Shown: positions 1 to 9,256, counted from the first letter of the stretch. The stretch: DNA of 64,000 bases from Rhodobacterales bacterium 32-67-9 (GCA_002280515.1 NCEA01000011.1:1-64000), one strand, 5' to 3'. The notes: a model not told the origin generated them from the sequence alone. Translations and numbers: made by a program.

Positions 1-762
1 GATGGCGCCGGCAAGCAGGAAGGAGAACTGCAGGCCGATGATGGTCATCACCGGGATGAGCGCGTTGCGCAAGGCGTGGCGCCAGACGATCACCCGGATC
101 GGCACGCCCTTCGCGCGGGCAGTACGGATGTAATCCTCGCCGAGCGAGCCGAGCATCGAGGAGCGAGTCACCCGCGTGATGTAGGCGGCCATGATGAGGC
201 CTAGGTTGATCGCCGGAAGGGCCAGGCTGAGCGCCCATTCGCTGAAGGTCTCGCGGCCGCCGCCGCTGATCACCGGGAACCATCGCAGCTGGATCGAAAA
301 CGCCATGAGAAGCAGGATCGCCGAGACGAAGGCGGGAAAGGAGAGCCCGAGCAGGGAGCCTACCCGTGTCACGTAGTCGATCCAGCGGTTGCGGTGGATC
401 GCCGACCACGCACCGAGCGGAACCCCGATCAGCGCGCCGATTACCAGCGACGCAACCGTGAGTTCGAGCGTATAGGGCAGAACGCGCAGGATCTCGGACA
501 GCACCGGTTTGCCGGTCACCATCGACTGACCCCAGTCGCCGGTCAGAGCGCCGCCCATGAATTCGAAATACTGCTCCCAGAGCGGCCGGTCGAGGCCGAG
601 GCGTTCGCGCATGATCTGGAGCGCTTCGGCGCTCGCCTGATCTCCGAGGATCGTCTGCGCGGGGTCGCCCGGAACGATGCGGACGAGCACGAAGACCATA
701 GTCATGACGGCAAACAACGTGGGGATCGCGAACAGCAGGCGGCGGACGGCAAATCTCAGCAT
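1..762 (-). CDS. Peptide/nickel-type ABC transporter permease, DppB-like (3' end outside window)
   Basis: Inner-membrane permease of a family-5 (oligopeptide/dipeptide/nickel/opine-class) importer. The frame runs off the left edge, so only the first 254 codons are visible. It starts with MLRFAVRRLL and a membrane helix at about residues 9-28, followed by VPGDPA (30-35) and RLGLDRPLWEQY, the usual N-terminal signature of DppB/OppB proteins. The loop DYIRTARAKG near residue 215 is the ATPase-contact (EAA) region. It lies 116 bp downstream of the matching binding-protein gene on the same strand and is probably the next operon member. Substrate cannot be read from the permease. Confidence 0.93.
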   Translation of the reverse strand, partial: MLRFAVRRLLFAIPTLFAVMTMVFVLVRIVPGDPAQTILGDQASAEALQIMRERLGLDRPLWEQYFEFMGGALTGDWGQSMVTGKPVLSEILRVLPYTLELTVASLVIGALIGVPLGAWSAIHRNRWIDYVTRVGSLLGLSFPAFVSAILLLMAFSIQLRWFPVISGGGRETFSEWALSLALPAINLGLIMAAYITRVTRSSMLGSLGEDYIRTARAKGVPIRVIVWRHALRNALIPVMTIIGLQFSFLLAGAI

Positions 763-839
763 CTGGATGCCCTTTTCGGCATGATGGGCGGGTCCGGCGC
801 GCTGTCACGCCGGCCCCGCCCGGAGCAGGGTTGGCTGGA

Positions 840-862
840 CCGGGCCGGCAGGGCCGGCCCGG
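840..862. terminator. Perfect 10-bp GC hairpin between binding-protein and permease genes
   Basis: CCGGGCCGGC (840-849), a 3-nt spacer, then GCCGGCCCGG (853-862) form a perfect inverted repeat just 3' of the binding-protein stop codon (reading leftward). There is no U-run after it, so it is more likely an mRNA-stabilising or partially attenuating stem than a full terminator. Such stems between binding-protein and permease genes commonly raise binding-protein expression relative to the membrane parts. Confidence 0.5.
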
Positions 863-878
863 CGGAAATGCACTCCGC

Positions 879-2453
879 TTACTTCACGAAATGCGTGGTT
901 TCCGTCACCGGCGGCCCCAGGGTCAGCGAGCCGATCAGGTCATAGCCGAGGTCCACGTTGTTGCGCGTCGCCCAGATCTGAAGGTTCTCGTAGATCGGCA
1001 CGGAGCAGATCTCGTTCATGATCTTCTCCTGCGCGGTCTTCCACAACTCCTTTTGCTTGGCGGGGTCCTGTTCGACCCGGGCACCGTCGATCTCGGCATC
1101 CGCAACCGCGCAATGCGAGAAGTTGGTGATGCCGCCCGGAGTGCCGACGATGCTGTTCGAGTGGTAGAACTGCGTCAGGTAGGTATCCGCGACGGGGAAC
1201 CGCGCAGCGGAGTAGTGGACGATCTGGCTCAGGTCTTCGCGGATCTGCGCGTGGAAGGTCGCATGTTCGACGACTTCGAGATCGAGATTGATCCCAGCCT
1301 GAGCCATCTGAGCCTGGAAGACCTCCATCGTGCCGAGCATGCCCGGCAGCGCCGTGTGGATCACCTTGAGGGTGATGCCGTCCGGATAACCCGCTTCGGC
1401 CAGCAACGCCTTCGCGCCCTCAACGTCATAAGCCGGCATCAGCGCGCTCATGTCGGCATGGCCGAGGTAGCCTTGCGGGACCGGCGAGTTCGCGACCCGC
1501 GTCACGTCCCGGCCCTTGAAGTCCATGAACTGGTCGCGGTTCGTCGCCATCGCAATGGCCTTGCGCACACGGATATCGTCGAGCGGCTTCGATGCCATGT
1601 TCAGATACATGACCGACATCTCCGCCGGCTCCATCACATGGACGGTGACCCCCTCAAGGCCCTTGGTCCGTTCCGCCCAGGTCTGGTCCTGCTTGCCGTA
1701 GACCATGTCGAGCTCGCCCGACTGGAAGGCCAGGTCACGGGCCGAATCCGACGGGATGTACTGATAATTGATCCCGGCGAGCTGCGGCGCGCCGCGGAAA
1801 TAGTCGGGATTGGCGACCAGCGTCAGGCTCTGCTGGGGCGTGTATTCCCCGAACATGAAGGGCCCGGTTCCGATCGGCCGCTTCTGGAAGTCGGCGCCCA
1901 TCTCCTCGGCAGCCTTTTTGCAGACCACGTTGCCGCCGTGATAGTTGGTGACCAGCCCTAGCAGGCTCGGCACCGGGTTCTTCAGCGTGATCTTGACAGT
2001 GTAGGGGTCCGGCGCCTCGACCTTGTCGAAGACCGCGAAATCGCTCGAGAAGCTCGAGCGTTCCTTGTCGGCGGCCCGTGCCAGCGAATAGACCACGTCG
2101 TCTGAGGTCAGTTCGCCGTAGCCGTGATGGCACTGCACGCCCTGGCGCAGCTTGAAGGTCCATTCGAGGCCATCGGCACTCGCTTCCCAGCTTTCGGCCA
2201 GATCGGGTTCGACGCTTTCCGGCGACGCGGTGCCGGGCTTGAAGCGCACGAGGCCGTTGAACATCCAGCCGAACACCGCCTTGTCGATGGTCGTGGCGGA
2301 AAGGTGCGGGTCAAGCCGGCCGGCATCCGGTGCGGCGATGCCGACGTTGAGGATGTTGGTGTCGGGTCCGGCAATAGCCTGCCCGGTGGTCAGCGCAGCC
2401 AGCGCCACCCCGCCAGCCAGCAATATGCCGGTAGCCAGTTTCGTCAGTCTCAT
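879..2453 (-). CDS. ABC transporter substrate-binding protein, family 5 (DppA/OppA-like)
   Basis: Periplasmic binding protein of a peptide/opine-class importer, 524 aa, the usual length for the family. A Sec signal peptide is clear: basic start MRLTKL, hydrophobic core, predicted cut after QAIA (residue 28). The mature part carries SBP_bac_5 features: a DPHLS segment near the N-terminus, ESWEASADGLEWTFKLR, and later RKAIAMATNRDQ. The ATG is preceded by GGGAGAG. The gene sits 52 bp downstream of a run of seven amino-acid/opine-type oxidoreductase genes, which suggests that the transporter brings in their substrate or its precursor. The ligand is unknown. Confidence 0.93.
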   Translation of the reverse strand: MRLTKLATGILLAGGVALAALTTGQAIAGPDTNILNVGIAAPDAGRLDPHLSATTIDKAVFGWMFNGLVRFKPGTASPESVEPDLAESWEASADGLEWTFKLRQGVQCHHGYGELTSDDVVYSLARAADKERSSFSSDFAVFDKVEAPDPYTVKITLKNPVPSLLGLVTNYHGGNVVCKKAAEEMGADFQKRPIGTGPFMFGEYTPQQSLTLVANPDYFRGAPQLAGINYQYIPSDSARDLAFQSGELDMVYGKQDQTWAERTKGLEGVTVHVMEPAEMSVMYLNMASKPLDDIRVRKAIAMATNRDQFMDFKGRDVTRVANSPVPQGYLGHADMSALMPAYDVEGAKALLAEAGYPDGITLKVIHTALPGMLGTMEVFQAQMAQAGINLDLEVVEHATFHAQIREDLSQIVHYSAARFPVADTYLTQFYHSNSIVGTPGGITNFSHCAVADAEIDGARVEQDPAKQKELWKTAQEKIMNEICSVPIYENLQIWATRNNVDLGYDLIGSLTLGPPVTETTHFVK

Positions 2454-2505
2454 TTTTTCACTCTCCCTGTTGCTTTGCCGCGTTCGGGTCGCGGCGCCTT
2501 TTCGC

Positions 2506-3639
2506 TTACGCTGACGCCGCCAGGACGCCCCCGAAGCGTTCGATTGAGAACGGCGCGAGAGGTGTCTCGCTCCGTCCCGTCAATACCAGTTCCGCCAGAA
2601 CCTCGCCCACCGCCGGCCCAAGCTGAAATCCGTGACCGCTGAAGCCGAAGGCGTGCAGCAGTCCGGGGGTGGTCACACTTGACCCGAGCACCGGAAGATC
2701 GTCGGGCGTGAACCCTTCGATCCCCGACCAGGTCCTGATCACATGGGCACCGCCGGCCCATGGAAGAATGCCGGTCAGGCGCCTCATCGCCGCCATGACT
2801 TCGGTCTCGCCAGCGCGCGAGGTGATGGTCGCCATGTCGTTCCACCCCTGTCCGCCGCCGAAAATCACGTTACCACGGGGGGTCTGGCGGGCATAGACGT
2901 CGCCGCCGACGACGCCGACATTCACCTTCACGCGGTAAGGCAGCGGCTCTGTCACCTGCATGCTGGGCGAACGCGGTGCGATCGGCACGGCGTCACCGAA
3001 CCAACCGGCCACGGTCGCGCCCCAGGCGCCCGCGACATTGATGAGTGTCGCGGCCGTCACCTGCCGCCCGGCCTCGGTCTCGATCCGGAAGCCGCCCGCG
3101 TCGCGCGTGGCGTGTCGCACGGCCTCGTGTTCGAAGACCTGCGCCCCCGCCCGGCGCGCCGCCTGTCCGAAGCCGGGTGCCACGATACGCGGGTTCGCCT
3201 GGCCATCGCTGCGGCAAAGCGTGGCGCCGATCACCTTCGGCCCGAGCCACGGGTAATCCGCCCTGAGCCGGTTGCCGGTGATCCGTTCGACGGCAAGGCC
3301 ATAGTCGGCGGCGCCGGTCGCGAAGGCTTCGAGCACCGCCATCTGGTCTTCGTCCCGCGCGAGCTTCAGATGGCCGGTCGCCATGAATTCGCCGTCCGAT
3401 CCGATCAGCGCGGGCAACTCGTCCCATATCCGGCGCGAGCGGCGGCTGAGGGGAAGCTCGGCAAAGTCGCGGCCCTGTTCGCGGACGCCGCCGAAATTCA
3501 CCCCGCTGGCCTGGCTGCCGACGGTCCGCCGCTCGAACAGCGCAACGGAAAGGCCGCGCCGTGCCAGGTGCAGCGCCGCCGCGCAACCGGCGGTGCCGCC
3601 GCCGATGATCGCGACGTCGAGGCTGAGGCGCCCGGTCAT
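2506..3639 (-). CDS. DAO-family FAD-dependent oxidoreductase (HcnC/OoxB-like subunit, set 1)
   Basis: FAD-dependent amine/amino-acid oxidase or dehydrogenase, 377 aa. The N-terminal Rossmann motif GGGTAG lies at residues 13-18. The C-terminus has HAFGFSGHGFQLGPAVG, the FAD-binding end characteristic of the sarcosine/glycine-oxidase-like branch that includes the beta subunits of hydrogen cyanide synthase (HcnC), opine oxidases (OoxB) and D-hydroxyproline dehydrogenase. It overlaps the upstream FAD/NAD(P) subunit gene by 4 bp (ATGA), so the two are probably translationally coupled. I infer oxidation of a secondary amine or D-amino acid; the exact substrate is not shown by the sequence. Confidence 0.9.
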   Translation of the reverse strand: MTGRLSLDVAIIGGGTAGCAAALHLARRGLSVALFERRTVGSQASGVNFGGVREQGRDFAELPLSRRSRRIWDELPALIGSDGEFMATGHLKLARDEDQMAVLEAFATGAADYGLAVERITGNRLRADYPWLGPKVIGATLCRSDGQANPRIVAPGFGQAARRAGAQVFEHEAVRHATRDAGGFRIETEAGRQVTAATLINVAGAWGATVAGWFGDAVPIAPRSPSMQVTEPLPYRVKVNVGVVGGDVYARQTPRGNVIFGGGQGWNDMATITSRAGETEVMAAMRRLTGILPWAGGAHVIRTWSGIEGFTPDDLPVLGSSVTTPGLLHAFGFSGHGFQLGPAVGEVLAELVLTGRSETPLAPFSIERFGGVLAASA

Positions 3640-5018
3640 GCCGCATCCCCCTTGCTCTCCTGGAAGGCCGCGATAGGGATGGGCTTTACCGGCGGTTGGC
3701 TGCGCAGGCGTCCGGCCTCGGATACCGGACGGCCAAGTTCGGTGGCCAGGATCTCGGCCGCGGCGGGGCCGCAGACGCGCCCCTGGCAGCGGCCCATGCC
3801 GACGCGCGAGAAAGCCTTGGCGCGGTTCACCTCGTCAGGACCGAGGGCGGCGATCGCGGCGCGGAATTCCCCGGCGCGCACCGCTTCGCAGCGGCAGAGG
3901 ATGCAATCGTCCGGAATCTCGCGCGCGAGATGGGCGGGGAACGGGAAGGCGCGGTCGATGGCTTGTCTGAGGCCCGCATGGCGCGCCAGCCGGCGTGCGA
4001 TGGTCGACAATGCCGCGCCCTGATCCGGGCCGCCGGTATCGGCAAGGATCGCTCGTGCCGCGCGTTCGCCGGTCTCGGCCGCGACATCTGCGCCGGCGAT
4101 GCGGGCGCCATCGCCGGCAAGATAGATGCCCTCAACGGAACTGCGCCCCTCGGCGTCCGTTTCGACCCGCCATTGATGCGTGTCGGCGTCGAAGGCGAAG
4201 CGGCAGCCGGCAAGGTCGGCAAGCTGCCATTCGCTCTTGATCCCGTAGCCGAAGGCGACCGCGTCGCAGGCGGTCTCGTGCTGCCGTCCGCCCGCGTCGA
4301 GATAGGCGAAACCCGTCACCGTCCTGTCACCGATGGCTGCGACCGGGGTGATGCCATGGTGGTAACGAATGCCCTTAAGTGCGAGCCGCGCGAGGTAGGA
4401 GAGCCCTTTCAGTCCGGTCGTCCCGCCTGCGAGCACCCCCGGAAGTGCGGCAATCTTGGCGCGTCGCGGTGTCGTGTCGAAGACCCCGGCGACCGCGACG
4501 CCCGCGGCGGCGTACTGCAGCGCCACGAGCGGCAGCAGGGGGCTCGATCCGAAGAACACGACGCGGCGGCCGATCGCGCAGGCCTGATGCTTCAACGCGA
4601 CCTGCGCGCCACCGAGCGTATAGACCCCCGGTGTCGTCCAGCCCGGAAACGGGATCACCCGATCCATCGCGCCGGTCGCGAACAGCAGGCGGTCGAACGC
4701 CAGCGTCTCGTTCACCCCGTCGCGCAGTACCTGCAAACGGCGACCCTCGACGTTCCAGACCAACGCGCCGGGGCGGTAGTCGATGCGCGGTCCGAGCGCG
4801 TCGAACGCGGTGTGGAGCGCCTCCGCCCGCCTTGCCTCGTAGCCGTAGAGCTTGGCGTAGCTCCGGGTGAAGCCTTGCGGTTGGCGCCGGAAGATCTGCC
4901 CGCCGCTCATCGGCGCCTCGTCGAGGACGACCGGCCGGATGCCGTGCTCGGCCAGAACCATGGCGGCCCGGATACCCGCCGGGCCGGCGCCGACGATGAT
5001 GACGGTCTCAGGGCGCAT
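3636..5018 (-). CDS. FAD/NAD(P)-dependent oxidoreductase with C-terminal [2Fe-2S] motif (HcnB/OoxA-like, set 1)
   Basis: Large subunit of the heterotrimeric dehydrogenase set, 460 aa. Residues 10-15 are GAGPAG (FAD dinucleotide-binding) and the body resembles the pyridine-nucleotide-disulfide oxidoreductase fold. A BFD-like iron-sulfur region near the C-terminus has CRCE and later MGRCQGRVC, giving a C-x-C...C-x4-C set. It ends RSQPPVKPIPIAAF, a tail almost identical in the second copy (6437-7849). It overlaps the small iron-sulfur gene upstream by 11 bp and the DAO gene downstream by 4 bp. By analogy it passes electrons from the DAO subunit to an acceptor; that is inference. Confidence 0.9.
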   Translation of the reverse strand: MRPETVIIVGAGPAGIRAAMVLAEHGIRPVVLDEAPMSGGQIFRRQPQGFTRSYAKLYGYEARRAEALHTAFDALGPRIDYRPGALVWNVEGRRLQVLRDGVNETLAFDRLLFATGAMDRVIPFPGWTTPGVYTLGGAQVALKHQACAIGRRVVFFGSSPLLPLVALQYAAAGVAVAGVFDTTPRRAKIAALPGVLAGGTTGLKGLSYLARLALKGIRYHHGITPVAAIGDRTVTGFAYLDAGGRQHETACDAVAFGYGIKSEWQLADLAGCRFAFDADTHQWRVETDAEGRSSVEGIYLAGDGARIAGADVAAETGERAARAILADTGGPDQGAALSTIARRLARHAGLRQAIDRAFPFPAHLAREIPDDCILCRCEAVRAGEFRAAIAALGPDEVNRAKAFSRVGMGRCQGRVCGPAAAEILATELGRPVSEAGRLRSQPPVKPIPIAAFQESKGDAA

Positions 5019-5313
5019 CGATGCCCTCCTCGGCCCCGGTCAGCACCTCCATGCCCTCGGCGGCAAAGGTCGTGCAGGCGCGCAGCCGACGCCTGTCGCC
5101 AAGACGCACCCAGCAATCCTGGCAGGCACCCATCAGGCAAAAGCCGGCGCGCGCACCGTCGCCGAACTCGGACATGCGCAGTTGTCCGCGCCGGGTGAGG
5201 ATCGCGGTCATCAGCGTGTCGCCGGCCAGTGCCTCGACGGGGTCCCCGTCGATGGCCAGCCGGATGACCGGGCGCGATGTCTCCCCGACACGCATGAAAC
5301 GCGGCTCGGTCAT
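5008..5313 (-). CDS. Small [2Fe-2S]-binding protein (HcnA-like, set 1)
   Basis: About 101 aa ferredoxin-like subunit (Fer2_4 type). From the chosen start, Cys59, Cys64, Cys67 and Cys80 form C-x4-C-x2-C-x12-C within GFCLMGACQDCWV, the [2Fe-2S] ligand pattern of HcnA and of the gamma subunit of D-hydroxyproline dehydrogenases. The ATG at 5313 gives a 4-bp ATGA overlap with the upstream DAO gene; an ATG at 5328 in the same frame would add five residues. It is the middle member of set 1, between a DAO subunit and an FAD/NAD(P) subunit. Confidence 0.88.
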   Translation of the reverse strand: MTEPRFMRVGETSRPVIRLAIDGDPVEALAGDTLMTAILTRRGQLRMSEFGDGARAGFCLMGACQDCWVRLGDRRRLRACTTFAAEGMEVLTGAEEGIDAP

Positions 5314-6440
5314 GATGCCTCCCGCCATGACGCCCTCTGGAACCTCTCAATCGAGAATGGGGCGATCGGAAGTGCAGTCTTGCCGGTTTCGACCAGATCC
5401 GCAACGATCCGTCCGCCAATCGGGCCAAGCTGGAAGCCATGCGCGGAAAAGCCGAAGGCATGGACTACGCCCGGCGCGGTAGCGCTGGGGGAAATCACCG
5501 GAATGCCGTCCGGCATCATGCCTTCGATCCCCGCCCAGGACCGGGTGATCCGCGCCTCGCGCATCACCGGAAAGAGGTGGAGCACATTCCCGATCAGGCG
5601 GTGCAAGTCGCCGAATTCCACCAGGGCGCGGTTCGCCTCAGGCTCGGCCCGGCCTCGCCAGCCGCCGCCGATAACGACCGTGCCGTTCGGGGACTGCTTG
5701 AACGAGATCATGCGGTCGAAGCTGGCCACCACCGGCGCGATGAAGGGGGGCACCCGCGCGGTCACCAGCATCATCGGTGCGACCGGCTCGATCGGGACCG
5801 GCTCTCCGAGCCCGGCGGCGATGGCGCCGCCCCATGCCCCCGCGCAATTCACCACCGCTGCGCCGGACACCGGGCCCCTGTCGGTAGGCACCTGCCATCC
5901 GTCGCCAGTACGCACCGGGATTCCGGCGCGGCAAGGGCTGATGATCTCGGCGCCCAGTGCTGCGGCGCGGCGGGCGAAGGCGCGCGTGGTCCGGCTCGGA
6001 TCGGCATAGCCATCGTCCGCTGTGTAAAGCGCGCCAAGGCAATGCCGTGCGATCGCCGGGACAAGGCCGAAGAGCGTCTCGCGGTCAATCCATTGTTCGT
6101 GGCTGTAGCCGAGCCCCTCGACCAGCGCGCGTCGGGCGGCGATCGCCTCAAGCCCTGCTTCGGTCTCGGCGACCCTGATCTGGCCGGTCTGCCGGTATCC
6201 ACAATTGTCGCCCACAAGGTCTTTGATGGACTGCCAGAGCGCAGCGGAGGCCATGGCGAGGGGGATTTCGTCCGGGTGGCGGTTGAGCCGCCGCACCCCG
6301 CCGGCATTCACCCCCGAGGCATGGCGCGCGACATGATCCTTTTCGAGCAGGATGACCGAAAGCCCGCGCCTGCGGCATTCCAGCGCCGTCGAGCAGCCGT
6401 GGATGCCGCCGCCGATCACGATGACGTCGGCCGTCCTCAT
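5310..6440 (-). CDS. DAO-family FAD-dependent oxidoreductase (HcnC/OoxB-like subunit, set 2)
   Basis: 376 aa paralogue of the protein at 2506-3639. The start at 6440 places GGGIHG near the N-terminus (FAD motif) and makes a 4-bp ATGA overlap with the upstream FAD/NAD(P) gene. The frame is open for another 51 codons upstream, but those residues are arginine- and proline-rich read-through. The C-terminus HAFGFSAHGFQLGPIGG matches the other copy closely, and both end with PIAPFSIERF or PLAPFSIERF. It is one of three DAO enzymes in the operon, so related enzymes may act on different stereoisomers or on successive intermediates. Confidence 0.9.
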   Translation of the reverse strand: MRTADVIVIGGGIHGCSTALECRRRGLSVILLEKDHVARHASGVNAGGVRRLNRHPDEIPLAMASAALWQSIKDLVGDNCGYRQTGQIRVAETEAGLEAIAARRALVEGLGYSHEQWIDRETLFGLVPAIARHCLGALYTADDGYADPSRTTRAFARRAAALGAEIISPCRAGIPVRTGDGWQVPTDRGPVSGAAVVNCAGAWGGAIAAGLGEPVPIEPVAPMMLVTARVPPFIAPVVASFDRMISFKQSPNGTVVIGGGWRGRAEPEANRALVEFGDLHRLIGNVLHLFPVMREARITRSWAGIEGMMPDGIPVISPSATAPGVVHAFGFSAHGFQLGPIGGRIVADLVETGKTALPIAPFSIERFQRASWREAS

Positions 6441-7849
6441 GGCGCGTCCTCCTCCATCGCGGCGGCGAAGGCGGCGAGGGGGATGGGCTTGACCGGTGGG
6501 CGCAGGCGGAAGGATCCGACCTCGGCTTCCGGCACGCCGCGCGCCTCGGCGATCAGCCGCGTCACGGTGGGCGCGCAGAACCGACCCTGGCAAGGTCCCA
6601 TGCCGCAGCGCAGGAAGGCCTTGATCTGGTTTGGCCCGCTCGCCCCGGACGCGAGGGCGGCCCGGACCGCGCCGGCCGTGACCTCCTCGCAGCGGCAGAC
6701 GACGACCGGATCGGCAAGCGGACTACGGGCGAGGCGCGGCGGATAGAGTCGGTCGATGAACGGGCGCCCCCGCAGGAGGCTGCTAAGCGCACGACCGAAG
6801 GGGGCTGCGCGGCGGTCCCGCTCGGCCTCCGTCAGGCGGCCAACGGCGCGCGCGGCCTCCAGCACCGCGATCCGACCGGCGAGGGGGGCCGCCTCGGCGC
6901 CCGCAATCCCGGCACTGTCGCCGACGATCTGGACCGCCGCGACCGAGCTTTGCCCCCAGGTGTCGATCTCTGGCCGGAAGGTTGCCTGACCCGCATCCCA
7001 CACCAGATCGCATCCGATCGCGCGGGCAAGGCTCGAGGCCGGGATCACCCCCTCGTGGAGCGCTACGACTTCGGCGGGGACCGTGCCCGACTGGCCATCC
7101 GCGGTCCGGTAGCGAACGCCGCTGGCGCGGTCACCCCCCTCGATGGTCACCTCGCTGACGTCGCGAACGACGGGAAGCCCGAGCGCCCGGAACTCGCGCA
7201 GGAGCGCCAGCCCCGCGCGCCAGGTGCCGCTCGCCACGAAGCCCGGCAGGTGGCGCAATGCGGCCCGGAGGTCGGCCTTTGCGCCGGTTTCGAGCACGGC
7301 CGCCACCCGCGTGTCCGCCGCCGCAAGCTGAACGGCGGTCAGGTAAAGAAGCGGCCCGTTGCCGACAAGAACCACCGGACCTGCGGGCACCATGCCCGCG
7401 GACTTCAGCAGGATCTGGAGTGCGCCCACCGTCAGGACACCCGGCAAGGTCCAGCCCGGCACCGGCACCGGCCGCTCCGTCGCGCCGGTCGCCAAAAGCA
7501 CGCGACGTGCCCGGACCTGCCCGACACGGGCATCGCGCAGGAGCCAGAGGCGGCAGGGTTCGCCCGGGTGGGTCTCGATATGCCAGACGCCGGTACCGGG
7601 GCGGTAATCGAGCGCGGTGGCGCGGAACGCGGCGGCGAGGGCCGCGCCCTTTTCGCGACTGGCGCCGGGAAGCGGCACGCCGCCCGCATGTTCGACATTG
7701 CGGTAGATCTGCCCGCCCGGTGACGGCTGTTCGTCGAGGACAACGGTCGAAAGCCCGATCTCACCTGCCAGCGCCGCAGCCGCCATTCCGGCCGGTCCCG
7801 CGCCGACGATGGCAAGGTCGAAGATCGGTTCGTCCTGCCCGGCGGTCAT
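6437..7849 (-). CDS. FAD/NAD(P)-dependent oxidoreductase with C-terminal [2Fe-2S] motif (HcnB/OoxA-like, set 2)
   Basis: 470 aa, second copy of the large subunit. The ATG at 7849 (MTAGQDEP) gives a 4-bp overlap with the upstream small iron-sulfur gene; the 34 in-frame codons before it look non-coding. GAGPAG near residue 17 binds FAD. A central GNGPLLYL motif fits the second nucleotide site. The C-terminal VVCRCEEV with GMGPCQGRFC supplies four cysteines for a BFD-type cluster. The tail RPPVKPIPLAAF parallels set 1. Resemblance to the set 1 partner is clear but not near-identity, so the duplication is old or the two sets were acquired separately. Confidence 0.9.
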   Translation of the reverse strand: MTAGQDEPIFDLAIVGAGPAGMAAAALAGEIGLSTVVLDEQPSPGGQIYRNVEHAGGVPLPGASREKGAALAAAFRATALDYRPGTGVWHIETHPGEPCRLWLLRDARVGQVRARRVLLATGATERPVPVPGWTLPGVLTVGALQILLKSAGMVPAGPVVLVGNGPLLYLTAVQLAAADTRVAAVLETGAKADLRAALRHLPGFVASGTWRAGLALLREFRALGLPVVRDVSEVTIEGGDRASGVRYRTADGQSGTVPAEVVALHEGVIPASSLARAIGCDLVWDAGQATFRPEIDTWGQSSVAAVQIVGDSAGIAGAEAAPLAGRIAVLEAARAVGRLTEAERDRRAAPFGRALSSLLRGRPFIDRLYPPRLARSPLADPVVVCRCEEVTAGAVRAALASGASGPNQIKAFLRCGMGPCQGRFCAPTVTRLIAEARGVPEAEVGSFRLRPPVKPIPLAAFAAAMEEDAP

Positions 7850-8145
7850 TCCTCGCCCTCCACGATGCGGTCGCGCCGAATGTCCATGCCGTCGCGCACG
7901 ATGGTCATGCAGGCCTGCTGCCCCGGCATCCCGTCGATCTCGACCAGGCATTCGAAACAGGCGCCCATCAGGCAGAACGGTCCGCGCGGCGCGCCCGAGA
8001 CCGGCGAGGCGCGGAACACCTCTTCTCCGGCCGCGAGAAGCGCGGCGGCAAGGGTCTCGCCGCCGGTGGCGGCGATGGTGCGCCCCTCGAACCGGATCGA
8101 CACCGGGGGCAAGCCCGGGTCAGACTGCGCGCGCCGACGGAACAT
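7846..8145 (-). CDS. Small [2Fe-2S]-binding protein (HcnA-like, set 2)
   Basis: 99 aa ferredoxin-like subunit. Cys58, Cys63, Cys66 and Cys79 (FCLMGACFECLV..QAC) repeat the C-x4-C-x2-C-x12-C spacing of the set 1 protein. The start at 8145 (MFRRRAQSD) overlaps the end of the upstream DAO gene by 26 bp, and the 3' end overlaps the next gene by 4 bp. An extended frame to 8235 exists but lies inside the upstream coding sequence and is unlikely to be used. Its position reproduces the gene order of set 1: DAO, then small iron-sulfur, then FAD/NAD(P). Confidence 0.88.
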   Translation of the reverse strand: MFRRRAQSDPGLPPVSIRFEGRTIAATGGETLAAALLAAGEEVFRASPVSGAPRGPFCLMGACFECLVEIDGMPGQQACMTIVRDGMDIRRDRIVEGEE

Positions 8146-9256
8146 CGAACCTCCCGGTTGTGAACTGCGATATCTCGGCCGGTGCCGCCCCCCCGTCGAT
8201 GGCGTCGGCGAGCGGCCCGGCATGTGCTGCGGCAAGGGTCACGCCGCTGTGGCAGGCGAGCGCCCAGAGCCCCGGCAGGTCGGGCCATGTCTGGTAGATC
8301 GGGAAGCCGTCCGGCGACATCACCCGCAACGCCCCCCAGCTTCTGACCACGGTCGCCGTCCTCAGGACCGGGAAGGACGCGATGGACCGGGCGGCGATGC
8401 GGGCGCCGATCTCCGGCGTGGTGCCGTAGTCGAACCCCACATCCTCCTTGCTGTCGCCAAGCAGGACCGAGCCTTCGTCGGTCTGACGGACCAGCGACGT
8501 CGGCAGGCCAAGGAAGCGCGGCATCCGCCGGGTCACGAGGATCTGGCCCCGCTCCGGCCTGACCGGGAAGGATTTGCCGAGCGAGGCCGCAAGCACCGCG
8601 TTGCCGAGCCCGGCGGCGAGGACAACCCGCGCTGCGCTGAGGCGGGTGCCGTCGTGGAGCTCAAGCTCATAGCCCGCGTCGCCGGGGCGGATCGCGGCCA
8701 CGCGTTGCCGCGTGCGCCGCCGCATTCCCTGTGTCTGGCCCGCCTCGATCAGCGAGCGCATGAGAAAGAGCGGATTCGCGTCTCCGTCGAGCGGGGACCA
8801 TGAGGCACCGACAACCGCGTTGCTGATCGCGGGGGCCAGATCGCGGGTCTGGGCGCGGTCGAGCATCTCGACCCGCACGCCGGCGGTGACCATCTGGCTC
8901 TGCATCTGCGCCACGAAGCGCGTGCGCGCCTCGACCTCGGCCTCGTTGAGGCAAAGATGAAGACCGCCCACCTGGCGATAGCGCACGTCTATGCCGGTTT
9001 CCGCAGCCAGGGTCGCGGCGAAATCGGTCCAGAGCCGCGCCGAACGTGCGGTCCAGGCCGAATAGGCGGGCAGTCCCAAGCCTTTGCTTTGCGTCCAGAC
9101 GAGGCCGAAATTTCCGACCGAGGCGGGGCGCGCCTCGTCGCCCTCATCGAGGACCAGAACCGAGCGCCCGCGCCGGGCAAGCCCGTATGCGACGGCAAGC
9201 CCGACAAGGCCGCCGCCCACCACCACAACATCCTGACCGCTGGCAACAGGTTTCAT
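8120..9256 (-). CDS. FAD-dependent oxidoreductase, DAO family, first gene of the operon
   Basis: 378 aa from the ATG at 9256 (MKPVASGQD). GGGLVG gives the FAD Rossmann motif near residue 14, followed by SVGNFGLVWTQ. The C-terminus has SWGALRVMSPDGFPIY and ACHSGVTLAAAHAG, a DAO-type FAD contact. It is less similar to the two HcnC-like proteins than they are to each other, so it may supply a separate oxidation step or act as an alternative catalytic subunit with set 2. It leads the leftward operon and is transcribed divergently from the LysR gene. The ribosome-binding site before the ATG is weak, so the exact start is uncertain. Confidence 0.85.
   Translation of the reverse strand: MKPVASGQDVVVVGGGLVGLAVAYGLARRGRSVLVLDEGDEARPASVGNFGLVWTQSKGLGLPAYSAWTARSARLWTDFAATLAAETGIDVRYRQVGGLHLCLNEAEVEARTRFVAQMQSQMVTAGVRVEMLDRAQTRDLAPAISNAVVGASWSPLDGDANPLFLMRSLIEAGQTQGMRRRTRQRVAAIRPGDAGYELELHDGTRLSAARVVLAAGLGNAVLAASLGKSFPVRPERGQILVTRRMPRFLGLPTSLVRQTDEGSVLLGDSKEDVGFDYGTTPEIGARIAARSIASFPVLRTATVVRSWGALRVMSPDGFPIYQTWPDLPGLWALACHSGVTLAAAHAGPLADAIDGGAAPAEISQFTTGRFDVPSARAV

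Noticed and set aside
3696-5198. A 500-codon plus-strand frame opposite the FAD/NAD(P) subunit
   Set aside because: No motif, biased composition, and completely covered by well-supported minus-strand genes with ATGA couplings.
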